DNA from: Ignavibacteria bacterium
GTDB lineage: Bacteria > Bacteroidota > Ignavibacteria > Tepidaquicellales > Tepidaquicellaceae
Direction of reading: 5' to 3'
NCBI GenBank assembly: GCA_016709315.1
Contig: JADJMZ010000001.1
Location: forward strand, 124,001-188,000
Length of the DNA stretch: 64,000 nucleotides
The notes under the pieces were generated by a model, which was given only the letters and a program-made list of their open reading frames with translations, searched no databases and was not told the DNA's origin. Made by a program: the position numbers and the translations under genes. Positions 27,113-36,493 of this stretch are shown here, in pieces. Position 1 is the stretch's first letter, and the number at the start of each line of letters is the position of its first letter.

Positions 27113-28872
27113 TTAAAAAGCATAATACTCCTTAGCAATTTTAATAATACCCTCCCCACAAATATTCCAAAAGTCTTCGGGAACTTTATTCTCCAATAGA
27201 TTTATTTGTCTTACCAACTCTTTGTCCTTTGATTTTACTTTATTAGTCAATGCAATCTCCTTTTCTGATGATTGACATTTATCAAGCCTTTTGAAAATGC
27301 GTCTTGGAAAAACTGTATAGACGCCTTGTAAATGGAAGATGTATATAAATTGCTTTATAAACGATATGATCATTTACTTCAACTGGTCGAGGAATATGTT
27401 TGTTCTGTTCTGGTTTAAAATTAACTGCACTTGCGAAAAAGTCAGAAAAGATTTACCAAGAGTTTTATCGTTGGTCGTATTGAGAAGGGCTTTTAACTCA
27501 TGCATAAGAGGAAGTAAATAGTGTTTTTTAAAATTTACAACGTCCATTTCTTCGCATAGTGAAAGAAAATTTTCTACTTCATTTAAACTTCGGATGGAGG
27601 AAAACCTACTTATAATTTTTTCATAAATCCTTTCATTCTGTGTGGGATTAAGGTGTTTTACTGACAAAGCAGCAAAATATTCTTGTAATTAACGGTGTGC
27701 AAAAGCCATAACACCATTGTCATCTACCCATAGTGCAATAGCAAGTTTGAGGTCCCTAATGAATTCATTGTTATCAAACTGAATATTATTTAGTCTCGAC
27801 TTAATTTTAGAAAGTTTCTCTGAAACATAATCTGAATCAACTAAACTTGCTTTCAAAATATGATATAAAGCAAAATGATTTGAGAACTTCTTCAAATTGT
27901 TGTTGGTTCAGTTTAGTCATTTTCTCCCTTGGATACCCTAATTTTGTTTTGCTGTCGTGTTCAGAAAACAAAACATTAATTACCCTCCGATAGAAAACAG
28001 ATTTTTCGGATGGAACAGATGAATCACTTTGAAAAGTTAAAATATAGAGTGAAAGTAGTAAGGGATTAGTTAGGAAGCTTTCAATATATTCACTTTTGTT
28101 AATTTTACTGATTGAACAATTTTCAAAGCAAGTTCTGTCTCGTTTGAAGTTGCTTGTGAATAAACCCTTGTATTTCACCTTTTGCTTTGTCTAACCCCAA
28201 AACAAAATAGTTGTGAAACAATGGTAAATGTTCGATATCAGAATAAGGTCGTGTCGTTAGAATAAATTTGTTTTGGTCATAAGAATTGATAAAGCTATTT
28301 AAACTAATTATAACGGATGGTTTGATATCTGAATTTAGTTCGTCAAAACCATCGAGAAAAAAAACGAATTTTCCTGCAGTCAATAAGCGCTCCAAAATAT
28401 TCTGAATTTTGGCTTAGTTTGTTCTCAAATATTTTCTCATAAATGTAATCTTCAAAACTGTTTTGTAATCATTAAGGTAACGTAGTTCAACTAAAATTGA
28501 ATGCCACTTTTTCTAAAATCGAATTTAAAAATAAGTGTTAATAAGTGTGCTTTTGCCGCTTCCCGCATCACCAATGATCGTTATGTAATTGCTCTTTGAA
28601 AAAACAGTGTTTATACTTTTGGTTTCAATTACTTCTTTTCTGTTGGTAAGTCTTAAATGGTAATATATGTCATATAGGTACACAGGTGTATTACCCTTAA
28701 GCAATGTTTTAATATGTGAATACTTGTCGCGTTGTTTTTCCAGATATCTTTTCAGCCCTCTATTTAAGAATTGTTTTTAATTCATCGCCCGTTCCTTCAA
28801 ACAATTTAGCTGTCTGATTGAAAAGTTCACCTACGAAACTTGTGACGACTGTTTCTAAAATTTCTTTTTCCA
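27113..28872 (-). CDS. NACHT-type STAND NTPase (bNACHT-like), disrupted
   Basis: From ATG 28872 (MEKEILETVVTSFVGELF) across several frames to 27113, about 585 residues. IIGDAGSGKSTLI is the Walker A motif (about 28550-28580). FVFFLDGFDELNS is the extended Walker B of NACHT proteins (about 28340-28372). KFILTTRP is the sensor-like strand, FAHR then LQEYFAAL is the conserved winged-helix end motif. The helical C-terminus lacks obvious repeats, like short bacterial NACHT proteins. Known bNACHT proteins protect against phage. Several indels plus an in-frame TAA between FAHR and LQEYF (27689) interrupt it. Stop lies about 90 bp from attC-like site 12. Confidence 0.75.
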
Positions 28873-29380
28873 TTTTATCGAGTTTAAAAGGTTATGATGC
28901 AAGAGTCTGTTTATAATTGCTGATAACGTTTAAATATACTCAATACATCCACGAATTTATACGCATATCCTGCACTTTCTAGGAGTAATTGCGAATATTT
29001 GATGTGCGTATATTTATAGTATCTTATCAAGCGGTGATTGTAATTTGTTGATATGTTCGTTGCTTACTTTTGTGTAAATCATTTTTATCCGCAAACTTTG
29101 TTGTCTAAGCAGCGTCTTTAGTGACTGAGTTAAATTGTAATTTTTATCTCTGCACGGCTCCACCAATAAACTCACATTCTATGAAGTTTAAAGGTTTAAC
29201 AGTTCCTTATCCTGTCAGGAAAATTACCTGATCATCGCTTATTCAGGAAAACTTATTTACTTATCTTCTGTGAATTGCTGATATCATAACTACTAAGATT
29301 CCAGGCTTGCTTATATAAATGATTTCTTCCTGATAGCAGTATTCTATATTAAAATAATTAAAAATAATTTATTGAAATTA
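28873..29380. other. Gene-free end of the cassette array
   Basis: 508 bp without a supportable ORF. It holds a weak attC-like site and AT-rich sequence. This is where an integron attI site and integrase would be expected from cassette orientation; no tyrosine recombinase coding sequence is present in any frame. Confidence 0.5.
28919..29030 (-). other. Weak attC-like site 13 at the array end
   Basis: Left GCTGATAACGTTTAAATATAC; right GTATATTTATAGTATCTTATC. GATAA and TTATC outer boxes and AAATATAC/GTATATTT arms pair, but the right R-box has CTT instead of GTT. Confidence 0.45.
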
Positions 29381-29788
29381 TCAATTATCCGCACCGTACT
29401 TTAATTGTCTGCTGTATTCTTCAGAATCAAAGCTTCCTTTGGAGCTGCTTATCAGACCTTCTTTGTCAATCTGCCAGAGTTCAAGACCGCTGATCCGGAC
29501 ATTATTGCCTGTTCCGTTTGGACCGGTGTTTGCGACTGTTAATGTCCAGTGAAATTCAATTCCGTTATCTGAATTTGATAATTTATCCATTTCCACAATC
29601 ATATCCGGAAAAGCTGTCATAAATCCTTCAGCAACTTTAGCAATTTCAGTCCTGCCAATTGCCGGCGGATCATCATTAACGCTTAATGAACCGCTTTCTG
29701 AAAAAAATGCTGCGACGCTCTCCGGCTTTTGGCTGCACCAGGCATCGGCGTAGTTTTGCGCGAAGTTCTTTAGTTCGTTTGAATCCAT
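29381..29788 (-). CDS. SnoaL/NTF2-like domain protein
   Basis: 135 residues from ATG 29788 (MDSNELKNFAQNYADAW); an upstream start at 29866 gives a sequence without family similarity. AWCSQKPESVAAFFSESGSL and DPPAIGRTEIAKVAEGFMTAFPDMIV are typical of SnoaL-like polyketide-cyclase folds, followed by GIEFHWTLTVANTGPNGTG and GLELWQID. Small cone-shaped proteins of this type bind or isomerise small ligands; the role is unknown. It lies outside the attC array but on the same strand. Confidence 0.85.
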   Translation of the reverse strand: MDSNELKNFAQNYADAWCSQKPESVAAFFSESGSLSVNDDPPAIGRTEIAKVAEGFMTAFPDMIVEMDKLSNSDNGIEFHWTLTVANTGPNGTGNNVRISGLELWQIDKEGLISSSKGSFDSEEYSRQLKYGADN

Positions 29789-29994
29789 AGTTTGTTTTAA
29801 GTTTGTTTTAATTGATTTGGCAAAATGATACGGATATAAAACTGAATCAAATATAGGAATTGACAATGGAATTTTTAAGAGAATTCAGAAACTTTCATTC
29901 ATTCATCTATTTGCTCCGGAGTTTCATTACTTCTCTGTCGTATTCATTTATTCCGTCGTATCCAAATTGTCCGAAAACGAATTTAAGAGAAACC

Positions 29995-30054
29995 TCAAAG
30001 TCTCGAAGGCTCAAAGAATCTTGTTAACTTCGAGTCTTTGAGTCTTCGAGGTTA
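29995..30054. repeat. Imperfect inverted repeat (long hairpin)
   Basis: CTCGAAGGCTCAAAGA and TCTTTGAGTCTTCGAG face each other across about 15 bases, with flanking CCTC/GAGG also matching. It lies in a gene-free stretch and could be a terminator-like or dispersed palindromic repeat. Confidence 0.55.
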
Positions 30055-30432
30055 TTCCTTTGTTTTCAGACAGTCTGATCCCTTCAGAGCAAGGGACTTC
30101 TGCGAAGTAATGAAAATATTTATGCCACATCCGTTCAAAACGTTTGTTATTGTTCATGGATTTATCCGAAGTTTGAAGAAGGATGAAATTTTGCCACTTT
30201 TAATTTTGTATAAGATTTGAGGACAACTCCTGAACTTCGCAAATATCCAAAAGTATTATAATCAATAGAAGTATTCTACGATAAATTAACTGTGTAAACG
30301 TCAGAATGAATCAGAATGGATATAAAATATATATGAGAATCAAATTAATTAATTGAGGAAAATATAAATTTGACTGAATACATCAAAATCATCTCTGAAT
30401 TAATTATTATTGAAATTGACACAGGTTTTGAA
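30055..30432. other. Gene-free spacer with a fragment related to the MITE-like ends
   Basis: No gene seen. TATGCCACATCCGTTCAAAACG at 30121-30142 matches the sequence at the left end of the MITE-like repeat (31094-31115), suggesting an isolated end or an insertion target. Confidence 0.4.
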
Positions 30433-30888
30433 GACAAGTGACACGGCTTAAATGACAAGTGACACGGCTTAAATGACAAGTGACACGCTTAAGCAGCGGG
30501 TTTTGCTGCGTGGCAAGTGTCAGTGGTTTGATGACAAGTGTCAGTGGTTTGATGACAAGTGTCAGTGGTTTGATGACAAGTGTCAGGGGTGGTTTAATGG
30601 CAAGTGACAGTGGTTTGATGCAAGTGACAGTGGTTTAATGACAAGTGTCAGTGGTTTGATGACAAGTGACAGTGGTTTGATGACAAGTGACAGTGGTTTA
30701 ATGGCAAGTGACAGTGGTTTGATGACAAGTGTCAGTGGTTTGATGACAAGTGACAGTGGTTTAATGGCAAGTGACGGTTGACAAGTGTCAGTGGTTTAAT
30801 GACAAGTGGTTGATGGCAGACACGGCCTAAATGACAAATGACACAGGTTAAATGACAAGTAACACGGGTTTGACGGCAAGTGACACTC
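30433..30888. repeat. 21-bp tandem repeat array A
   Basis: About 21 units of 21 bp. Two variants alternate: one starts GACAAGTGTCAG and ends TGGTTTGAT, the other starts GACAAGTGACAC and ends GGCTTAAAT or similar. One unit near 30490-30520 is interrupted by a GCAGC/GCTGC hairpin. Some units lose or gain a few bases, so it is not a protein repeat under selection. A minisatellite of unknown role. Confidence 0.9.
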
Positions 30889-31100
30889 CCTTTTTCCCAA
30901 TCTCCCGGTCTGTCCCTTCCTGAAGAAAGTGTCAAAACTTGTCATTCCTGCGAATGAGTTTGTCTCAAAACTTTCATTTTACTGGTTTTAAGATAGTCTC
31001 GGCGGGAGGGGTAGGGTTTTTTATTATTTAAAATATATTCAATGAAATTTTATGTTCAATAAAATATAAATCATTTTGAACACCAATGTATTTATGCCCA
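30889..31100. other. Gene-free spacer
   Basis: About 210 bp between the minisatellite and the MITE-like repeat; no feature seen beyond G-rich CGGCGGGAGGGGTAGGG near 30999. Confidence 0.4.
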
Positions 31101-31390
31101 CATCCGTCCAAAACGTTAAAGGGAAGTTTGAGACAAACCTCTTCAATTGGTTTCCAACTCCTTATAATGCAGGGGTAATGGTATGTGCAGTTGTATGATC
31201 TCCCCCTGCCCGCCTTCAGCGGGCTTCCTCCCTTTCAAAGGAGGGGGATTAAGGGTGGTCACTATGTTTTGAGAAACAATCTTTAAGTGAGAAAGTTTGG
31301 GAAGGATTAAATTTTAAACCTTAGATATTATTGTTAGTAGATGCAAAATTAAAAAGTTATTTACTCATTCCAAAACGTTTTGGACAGCAC
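31101..31390. repeat. MITE-like dispersed repeat, copy 2
   Basis: Left end GTCCAAAACGTT (31106-31117) and right end AACGTTTTGGAC (31374-31385) are perfect 12-bp inverted repeats. The right end lies in the 16-bp palindrome TCCAAAACGTTTTGGA. The interior matches copy 1 (12665-12950), including a CCCGCC-TTCAG-CGGGC hairpin. No coding capacity. It lies just upstream of the transketolase gene. Confidence 0.75.
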
Positions 31391-31502
31391 TGATTTATGC
31401 CGGAGATTTGCATTAATTTAATCTTAAAATTAAATCTAATAATTGCTATTTTAAAACAAATCGAATTTACAATAATCGCCTGCTTTTAAAATCCTTTGAT
31501 AA

Positions 31503-33497
31503 ATGAATGAATTAGAAAATCTCTGTATTAACACAATACGAACATTGTCGATTGATGCAGTTCAGAAAGCAAACTCCGGTCATCCGGGAATGCCTATGGG
31601 AGCTGCTCCGATGGCTTACGCTTTATGGACAAAATATCTTAATTTCAATCCCGATAATCCGGACTGGGCGAATCGTGACAGATTTATTTTATCTGCCGGT
31701 CACGGAAGCATGCTTCTTTACAGTCTGCTTTATCTTACCGGATACGATCTGTCGCTTGATGATCTTAAGAATTTCAGACAGTTAAACAGCAAGACTGCCG
31801 GACACCCTGAATATCATTTATGTCCCGGAGTTGAAACAACTACAGGACCTCTCGGACAGGGATTTGCAAACGGCGTTGGCTTTGCAATTGCTCAAAAGTA
31901 TTTATCAGCAAGATACAACAGACCCGGATTTGATATTTTTGATTATAATATTTATGCTATCTGCAGCGACGGCGATCTGATGGAAGGGATTTCTTCCGAA
32001 GCGGCGTCTGTAGCCGGACATCTGAAACTCGGAAATCTGATATATCTTTATGATGACAATCATATTTCAATAGAAGGCAATACGGAAATAGCATTTACGG
32101 AAAATGTTAAAATGAGATTTGAAGGATTCGGCTGGCAAGTGATAGAAGTAAAGGACGGAAATGATGTTGAAGAAATTTCTAATGCTATTAAAATTGCAAT
32201 AAATGAAAAAGAAAAACCTTCTCTTATAAAGATACGGACTTATATTGCTTACGGAAGTCCAAACAAAGTCAATACTGCAGGTGCGCACGGCTCGCCGCTC
32301 GGAGCGGAGGAAGTTAAACTTACAAAAATAAATCTCGGCTTTGATCCGGAAAAGTTTTTTTATGTTCCGGATGAAGTAAAGAAGTACTTTGAAGATGCTG
32401 GAAAAGCCGGAGCAAAGATGGAATCAGAATGGAACAGTTTGTTTAAAGAATATAAAAAAAGTCATCCTGAGCTTGCCGGAGAATACGAGAACTTAATGAA
32501 AGGAATTTTTCCCGATAGTCTCAATAAAGCATTTCCGGTTTTGAAACAAAGGACGGACAGATCGCTACGAGATCAGCTTCAGGAAAAACCATAAATGCAA
32601 TCTCTGCTTTGCTTCCTGTTATGATCGGGGATCTGCAGATCTTGAACCTTCGACAGATACTTTCATGAAAGGATTTGAAAGTTTTCAGCCGGGAAATTAC
32701 AGCGGAAGGAATCTGCATTTCGGAGTGCGCGAACACTCGATGGGAGCAATACTCAACGGCATAACTCTTACATTACCAATGATCGCATACGGAGCGACAT
32801 TTCTTATATTTTCGGAATACATGCGCGCTCCAATACGTCTGGCGGCGATAATGGGAATAAGACCGGTTTATGTTTTTACACACGACAGCATAGCGCTTGG
32901 AGAAGACGGCACGACACATCAGCCGGTCGAACAATTGATTTCTCTCAGGTCAATTCCGAATCTTACTGTGATAAGACCTGCGGATGCAAATGAAACATCA
33001 CAGGCGTGGCGTGTTGCGCTGCAGATAAAGTCAGGTCCTGTTGCGTTAATTCTCTCAAGACAAAAACTTCCTGTTTTAGATCAGTCAAAATACTCATCGG
33101 CGGAGAATCTTGAAAGAGGCGCATACATTTTAAATGACTGTGAGGGAACGCCTGAAGTAATTTTTATAGCCTCGGGTTCGGAAATTCATATAGCTTTATC
33201 AGCGCAGGAAGAATTGAATAAGAGAAAAATAAATTCACGGGTTGTAAGCATGCCTTCATGGGAATTATTTGAAAAGCAGGATAAAGATTATAAGGAAAAG
33301 TTTTGCCTGCAAAAATTAAGAAAAGAATTTCAATCGAAGCCGGCTCAATGCTTGGCTGGCATAAATACATTACGGATGAAGGGATTGCGATCGGCATAGA
33401 CGAATTCGGAAAATCAGCGCCGGCAGAGGAGCTGATGAAGGAATTTGGATTTACAACGGAGAATGCGGTTGAGACTGCAATGAGATTATTAAAGTGA
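31503..33497 (+). CDS. tkt: Transketolase (three apparent frameshifts)
   Basis: About 665 residues when read through, the normal length. A thiamine-diphosphate enzyme moving two-carbon units in the pentose phosphate pathway. SIDAVQKANSGHPGMPMG near residue 16, ILSAGHGSMLLYSLLYLTGY, GPLGQGFANGVG and CSDGDLMEGISSEAASVAGH (ThDP/metal motif) mark the N-terminal domain. REHSMGAILNG (catalytic Glu) and THDSIALGEDGTTHQPVEQL mark the pyrimidine domain, and EAGSMLGWHKY the C-terminal domain. Single missing bases near 32540 (T-run), 32628 (GGGG) and 33300 (G) split it. Adjacent to pgi and gnd, a sugar-phosphate cluster. Confidence 0.93.
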
Positions 33498-33727
33498 TTC
33501 TCAAACCACTGATTTATTTAAACACAGACTGCAAGGAGATTATTCAAATGATTCTCAAGCCCATGATTTATATTAACACAGAGACACAGAGACGCAGAGA
33601 AATTGATCAAGAATACTCCTCAATTAGATTTTGAGTTACTTTGCAGAACTTATTGTATTTGTAATTATTCTCATTTAAAACTATCTGATTTTTAAAAATA
33701 ATTTTTAAGTAATAAAATATTATAAAA
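33498..33727. repeat. Spacer with dispersed AACACAGAGACAC-type repeat
   Basis: TGATTCTCAA...GATTTAT...AACACAGA occurs twice (33496-33529 and 33548-33582). The second copy continues GAGACACAGAGACGCAGAGA. A related AACACAGAGACACGGAGA is found at 43711-43728. This purine-biased repeat is dispersed in intergenic positions; no gene seen. Confidence 0.6.
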
Positions 33728-35395
33728 ATGAATTTAACCAAAAAGAATATTCATGCAGGAAAATACAGTTCGGACTTTGAAAAGACAATTTTAAATCTTG
33801 AAAAGAATCTGGTAACTGTAAGAATCAGAGAAAAGGATACTACTGTCTGGAAAAAGGGAGATGAATATGAAACTCTGATTAATAACCGGCTTGGATGGAT
33901 ATTCCTGCCGGAACTGATGACAGATGCCTGTGACTCAATAATTTCATTTACAGATGAAATAAGGAATGAAGGGTTTAAATATGCAGTGGTGCTTGGAATG
34001 GGCGGAAGCAGTATGTGTCCTGAAGTTTGCAGGAGACATTCGGAGTGCAGCAGGGATTTCTGAATTTACATGTTCTTGACAGCACAGATCCTGATACAGT
34101 TTTGAAAATTGAAAACTCAATTGAAATAGAAAAGACTGTATTCATTGTGTCAAGTAAATCAGGAGGGACAATTGAAGTTGATTCTTTCTTCAGGTATTTT
34201 TTTGAGAAGGTGAGAAATATTAATCCCGGGAATCCCGGTGGTAATTTTATAGCAATTACTGATCCTTCGACTGAACTTGAGACAAGGGCTTCGGAAAACA
34301 AGTTCAGAAAAATTTTCATAAACCCTTCAGACATTGGCGGAAGATATTCAGCGCTGTCATATTTCGGACTCGTACCGGCGGCACTGATAGGAATTGATAT
34401 AAAGAAACTTATCGTGAATGCAAAAAAAGTAATGTATAACTGCATTTCAGAGGAAGCAGAAAATAATTTCGGATTAATCACAGGCGCACTTGCAGGAGCA
34501 TTGGCAAAGAAAAAAGTAAATAAGATAACATTCATACTTCCGGAAAAAATAAAGTCATTCGGATACTGGGTCGAGCAGCTTATAGCAGAGAGCACGGGGA
34601 AAGAAGGAATGGGGATAGTTCCGGTAGAAGGTGAAAAAATTAAGCAAGGCGTCAGATTACGGAAAGGACAGATTTTTTGTAAACATCAAATTGGGAAAAG
34701 CTTCTGACAAGGAAAAAGAATCAATTAAAAATTTAAAGAAGAATAAATTTCCAATGCTCGAGATAAAACTGAATGATATTTATGACATCGGGGGACAGTT
34801 TTATTTATGGGAATATGCTACATCAATAATGGGATGCATACTAGGCATTAATCCTTTCGACGAGCCGAATGTAAAAGAAAGCAAGGACAATACCGGCGAG
34901 GTGCTGAAGTATTATCAGGAGAATCAGAAACTTCCGGTACAGACTCCGGTATTTACAGGAAAAAGTTTCAGATTATTTCTTAATGATGAAATGTTTTCAA
35001 AGAATCTGTCCGGAAAAAAAATGAAGCGAAAATGGAAAGCCGGAAATTATCTGAAATATTTTATAAACAAAAAAAGAGAGGGTGATTATGTTGCAATAAT
35101 GGCTTACATAGAAAGCAACAGTGAAAACAAAAAGCTTCTTCTTAAGATAAGAGAGTTATTAAAAAGAAAATTAAATGTCGCGACTACATTAGGTTTCGGA
35201 CCTAGATTCCTGCATTCGACAGGACAGCTTCACAAGGGCGGTGATGACAGCGGAATGTTCATACAGATCGTAAATGAAGACAGAAAGGATGCGGAAGTTC
35301 CGGGAAAGCCATACAGTTTCAGCGTGCTGAAGCAGGCGCAGGCGATTGGAGATTTCGAGTCATTGATAAAGCATAACAGAAGAGTAATAAAATAA
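33728..35395 (+). CDS. pgi: Glucose-6-phosphate isomerase (two apparent frameshifts)
   Basis: About 556 residues when read through. It converts glucose-6-phosphate and fructose-6-phosphate. The sequence resembles the isomerase half of bifunctional transaldolase/isomerase proteins: VLGMGGSSMCPEV near residue 95, FIVSSKSGGTIEV (sugar-phosphate binding), SDIGGRYSALSYFGL, LIAESTGKEGMGIVPV and TLGFGPRFLHSTGQLHKGG near the end. A missing G near 34034 and an extra A near 34636 break the frame; correction gives PEVCRETFGVQQGFLNL and EKLSKASDYGKDRF. No transaldolase domain is attached or adjacent. Located between tkt and gnd. Confidence 0.9.
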
Positions 35396-35490
35396 GCACC
35401 GGAAAAAATGTTTCCGGAGGATTAAAGAAGCTGTATTCAGATCTGAAAAAAGTATTGTGAAAATTTAAAAATATATAAGCGGAGAAATAA

Positions 35491-36387
35491 ATGAAATTAG
35501 GAATTATTGGTCTCGGGAAAATGGGAGCATTCATGGCGGAAAGACTGCTGATACAGGGGCATGAAGTAGTGGCATACAACAGAAGTCCGGATAAAACAAA
35601 AGCGATCGAACAGAAAGGCGCAGAAGGAGCTTATTCACTTGAAGAGCTTGTAAGCAGGCTTGAGACTCCGAGAGTTATATGGATGATGGTTCCGTCTGGA
35701 GAGACTGTTCAGAATACGATTGACTCTCTCGTGAAGATCATTTCGAAAGGAGACATAATCATTGACGGAGGAAATTCTTTCTACAAGGATTCCGTAAGAA
35801 GATACAATCAGCTGAAAGAACTCGGAATAAATTATCTTGACGCAGGAACGAGCGGCGGTATCTGGGGACTGCAGAACGGGTATTGCGTAATGGTCGGCGG
35901 GGATGATAATATTTTCGGATACTGCGAGTCAATATTTAAAAGTCTTGCTCCTGAAAACGGATACAAGCATATCGGCGCAAGCGGTTCGGGTCATTATGTG
36001 AAGATGATACACAACGGAATTGAATACGGAATGATGCAGGCGTTTGCAGAGGGATTCGAACTGATGCACGCCTCGGATTACAACATAGATCTGCAGGGAG
36101 TCGCTGCATTGTGGGATAAGGGAAGCGTAGTGAGATCCTGGCTTCTGGAGTTATTGAATGATGCATTGAAAGCAGACAGGGATCTTAAAGCAATAAAAGA
36201 TTACGTTGAAGATTCGGGCGAAGGAAGATGGACTGTTATGGATGGAATAGAAAAAAGCATACCGCTGCCGGTTATTACAGAATCATTATTTGCAAGGTTC
36301 AGATCAAGACAGGAAGAGTCTTACGGCGCAAAGATACTTGCTGCTCTGAGGAATGAATTCGGGGGACATAGTATAAAGTTGAAGTAG
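35491..36387 (+). CDS. gnd: 6-phosphogluconate dehydrogenase, short (decarboxylating) form
   Basis: 298 residues, the short YqeC/GntZ-like type rather than the 470-residue enzyme. It oxidises and decarboxylates 6-phosphogluconate to ribulose-5-phosphate. The N-terminal Rossmann motif is IIGLGKMGAFMAERL, the cofactor-discriminating strand ends AYNRSPDK (Arg after Asn suggests NADP rather than NAD, as inference). DGGNSFYKDS, GTSGGIWGLQNGYCVMVGG and GHYVKMIHNGIEYGMMQA (catalytic Lys) follow. Intact. Third gene of the tkt-pgi-gnd run. Confidence 0.93.
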   Translation: MKLGIIGLGKMGAFMAERLLIQGHEVVAYNRSPDKTKAIEQKGAEGAYSLEELVSRLETPRVIWMMVPSGETVQNTIDSLVKIISKGDIIIDGGNSFYKDSVRRYNQLKELGINYLDAGTSGGIWGLQNGYCVMVGGDDNIFGYCESIFKSLAPENGYKHIGASGSGHYVKMIHNGIEYGMMQAFAEGFELMHASDYNIDLQGVAALWDKGSVVRSWLLELLNDALKADRDLKAIKDYVEDSGEGRWTVMDGIEKSIPLPVITESLFARFRSRQEESYGAKILAALRNEFGGHSIKLK

Positions 36388-36493
36388 TTAATTGAATTTG
36401 TCTTTAATTGAAAGTATAATGAGTTTTAATAATCTTCAGATGTCAATTTTAAACTAAGTAATTTAAATTTAGTTTATATTCAGATTTAATTAA

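Larger units (their letters stand above)
14606..29030 (-). mobile_element. Integron-like gene cassette array without integrase (CALIN)
   Basis: Almost every gene in this block is on the minus strand. Most stop codons sit against or within an imperfect palindrome of about 110-170 bp. The palindromes share an outer R-box pair (AAC on one side, GTT on the other) and an inner arm pair with extra unpaired bases, as in integron attC sites. I count twelve or thirteen sites. Cargo is diverse, single or two genes per unit, and partly defence-like. With genes pointing toward lower coordinates, an integrase would be expected near 29.0-29.4 kb, and none is visible. Inference: a cluster of attC sites lacking an integrase. 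Confidence 0.7.

Noticed and set aside
30433..30888. CRISPR array
   Set aside because: Units are contiguous 21-bp repeats with no unique spacers, and no cas genes are in the window.
30732..30935. 67-residue minus ORF in the first minisatellite
   Set aside because: Pure repeat translation; frame is lost elsewhere in the array.
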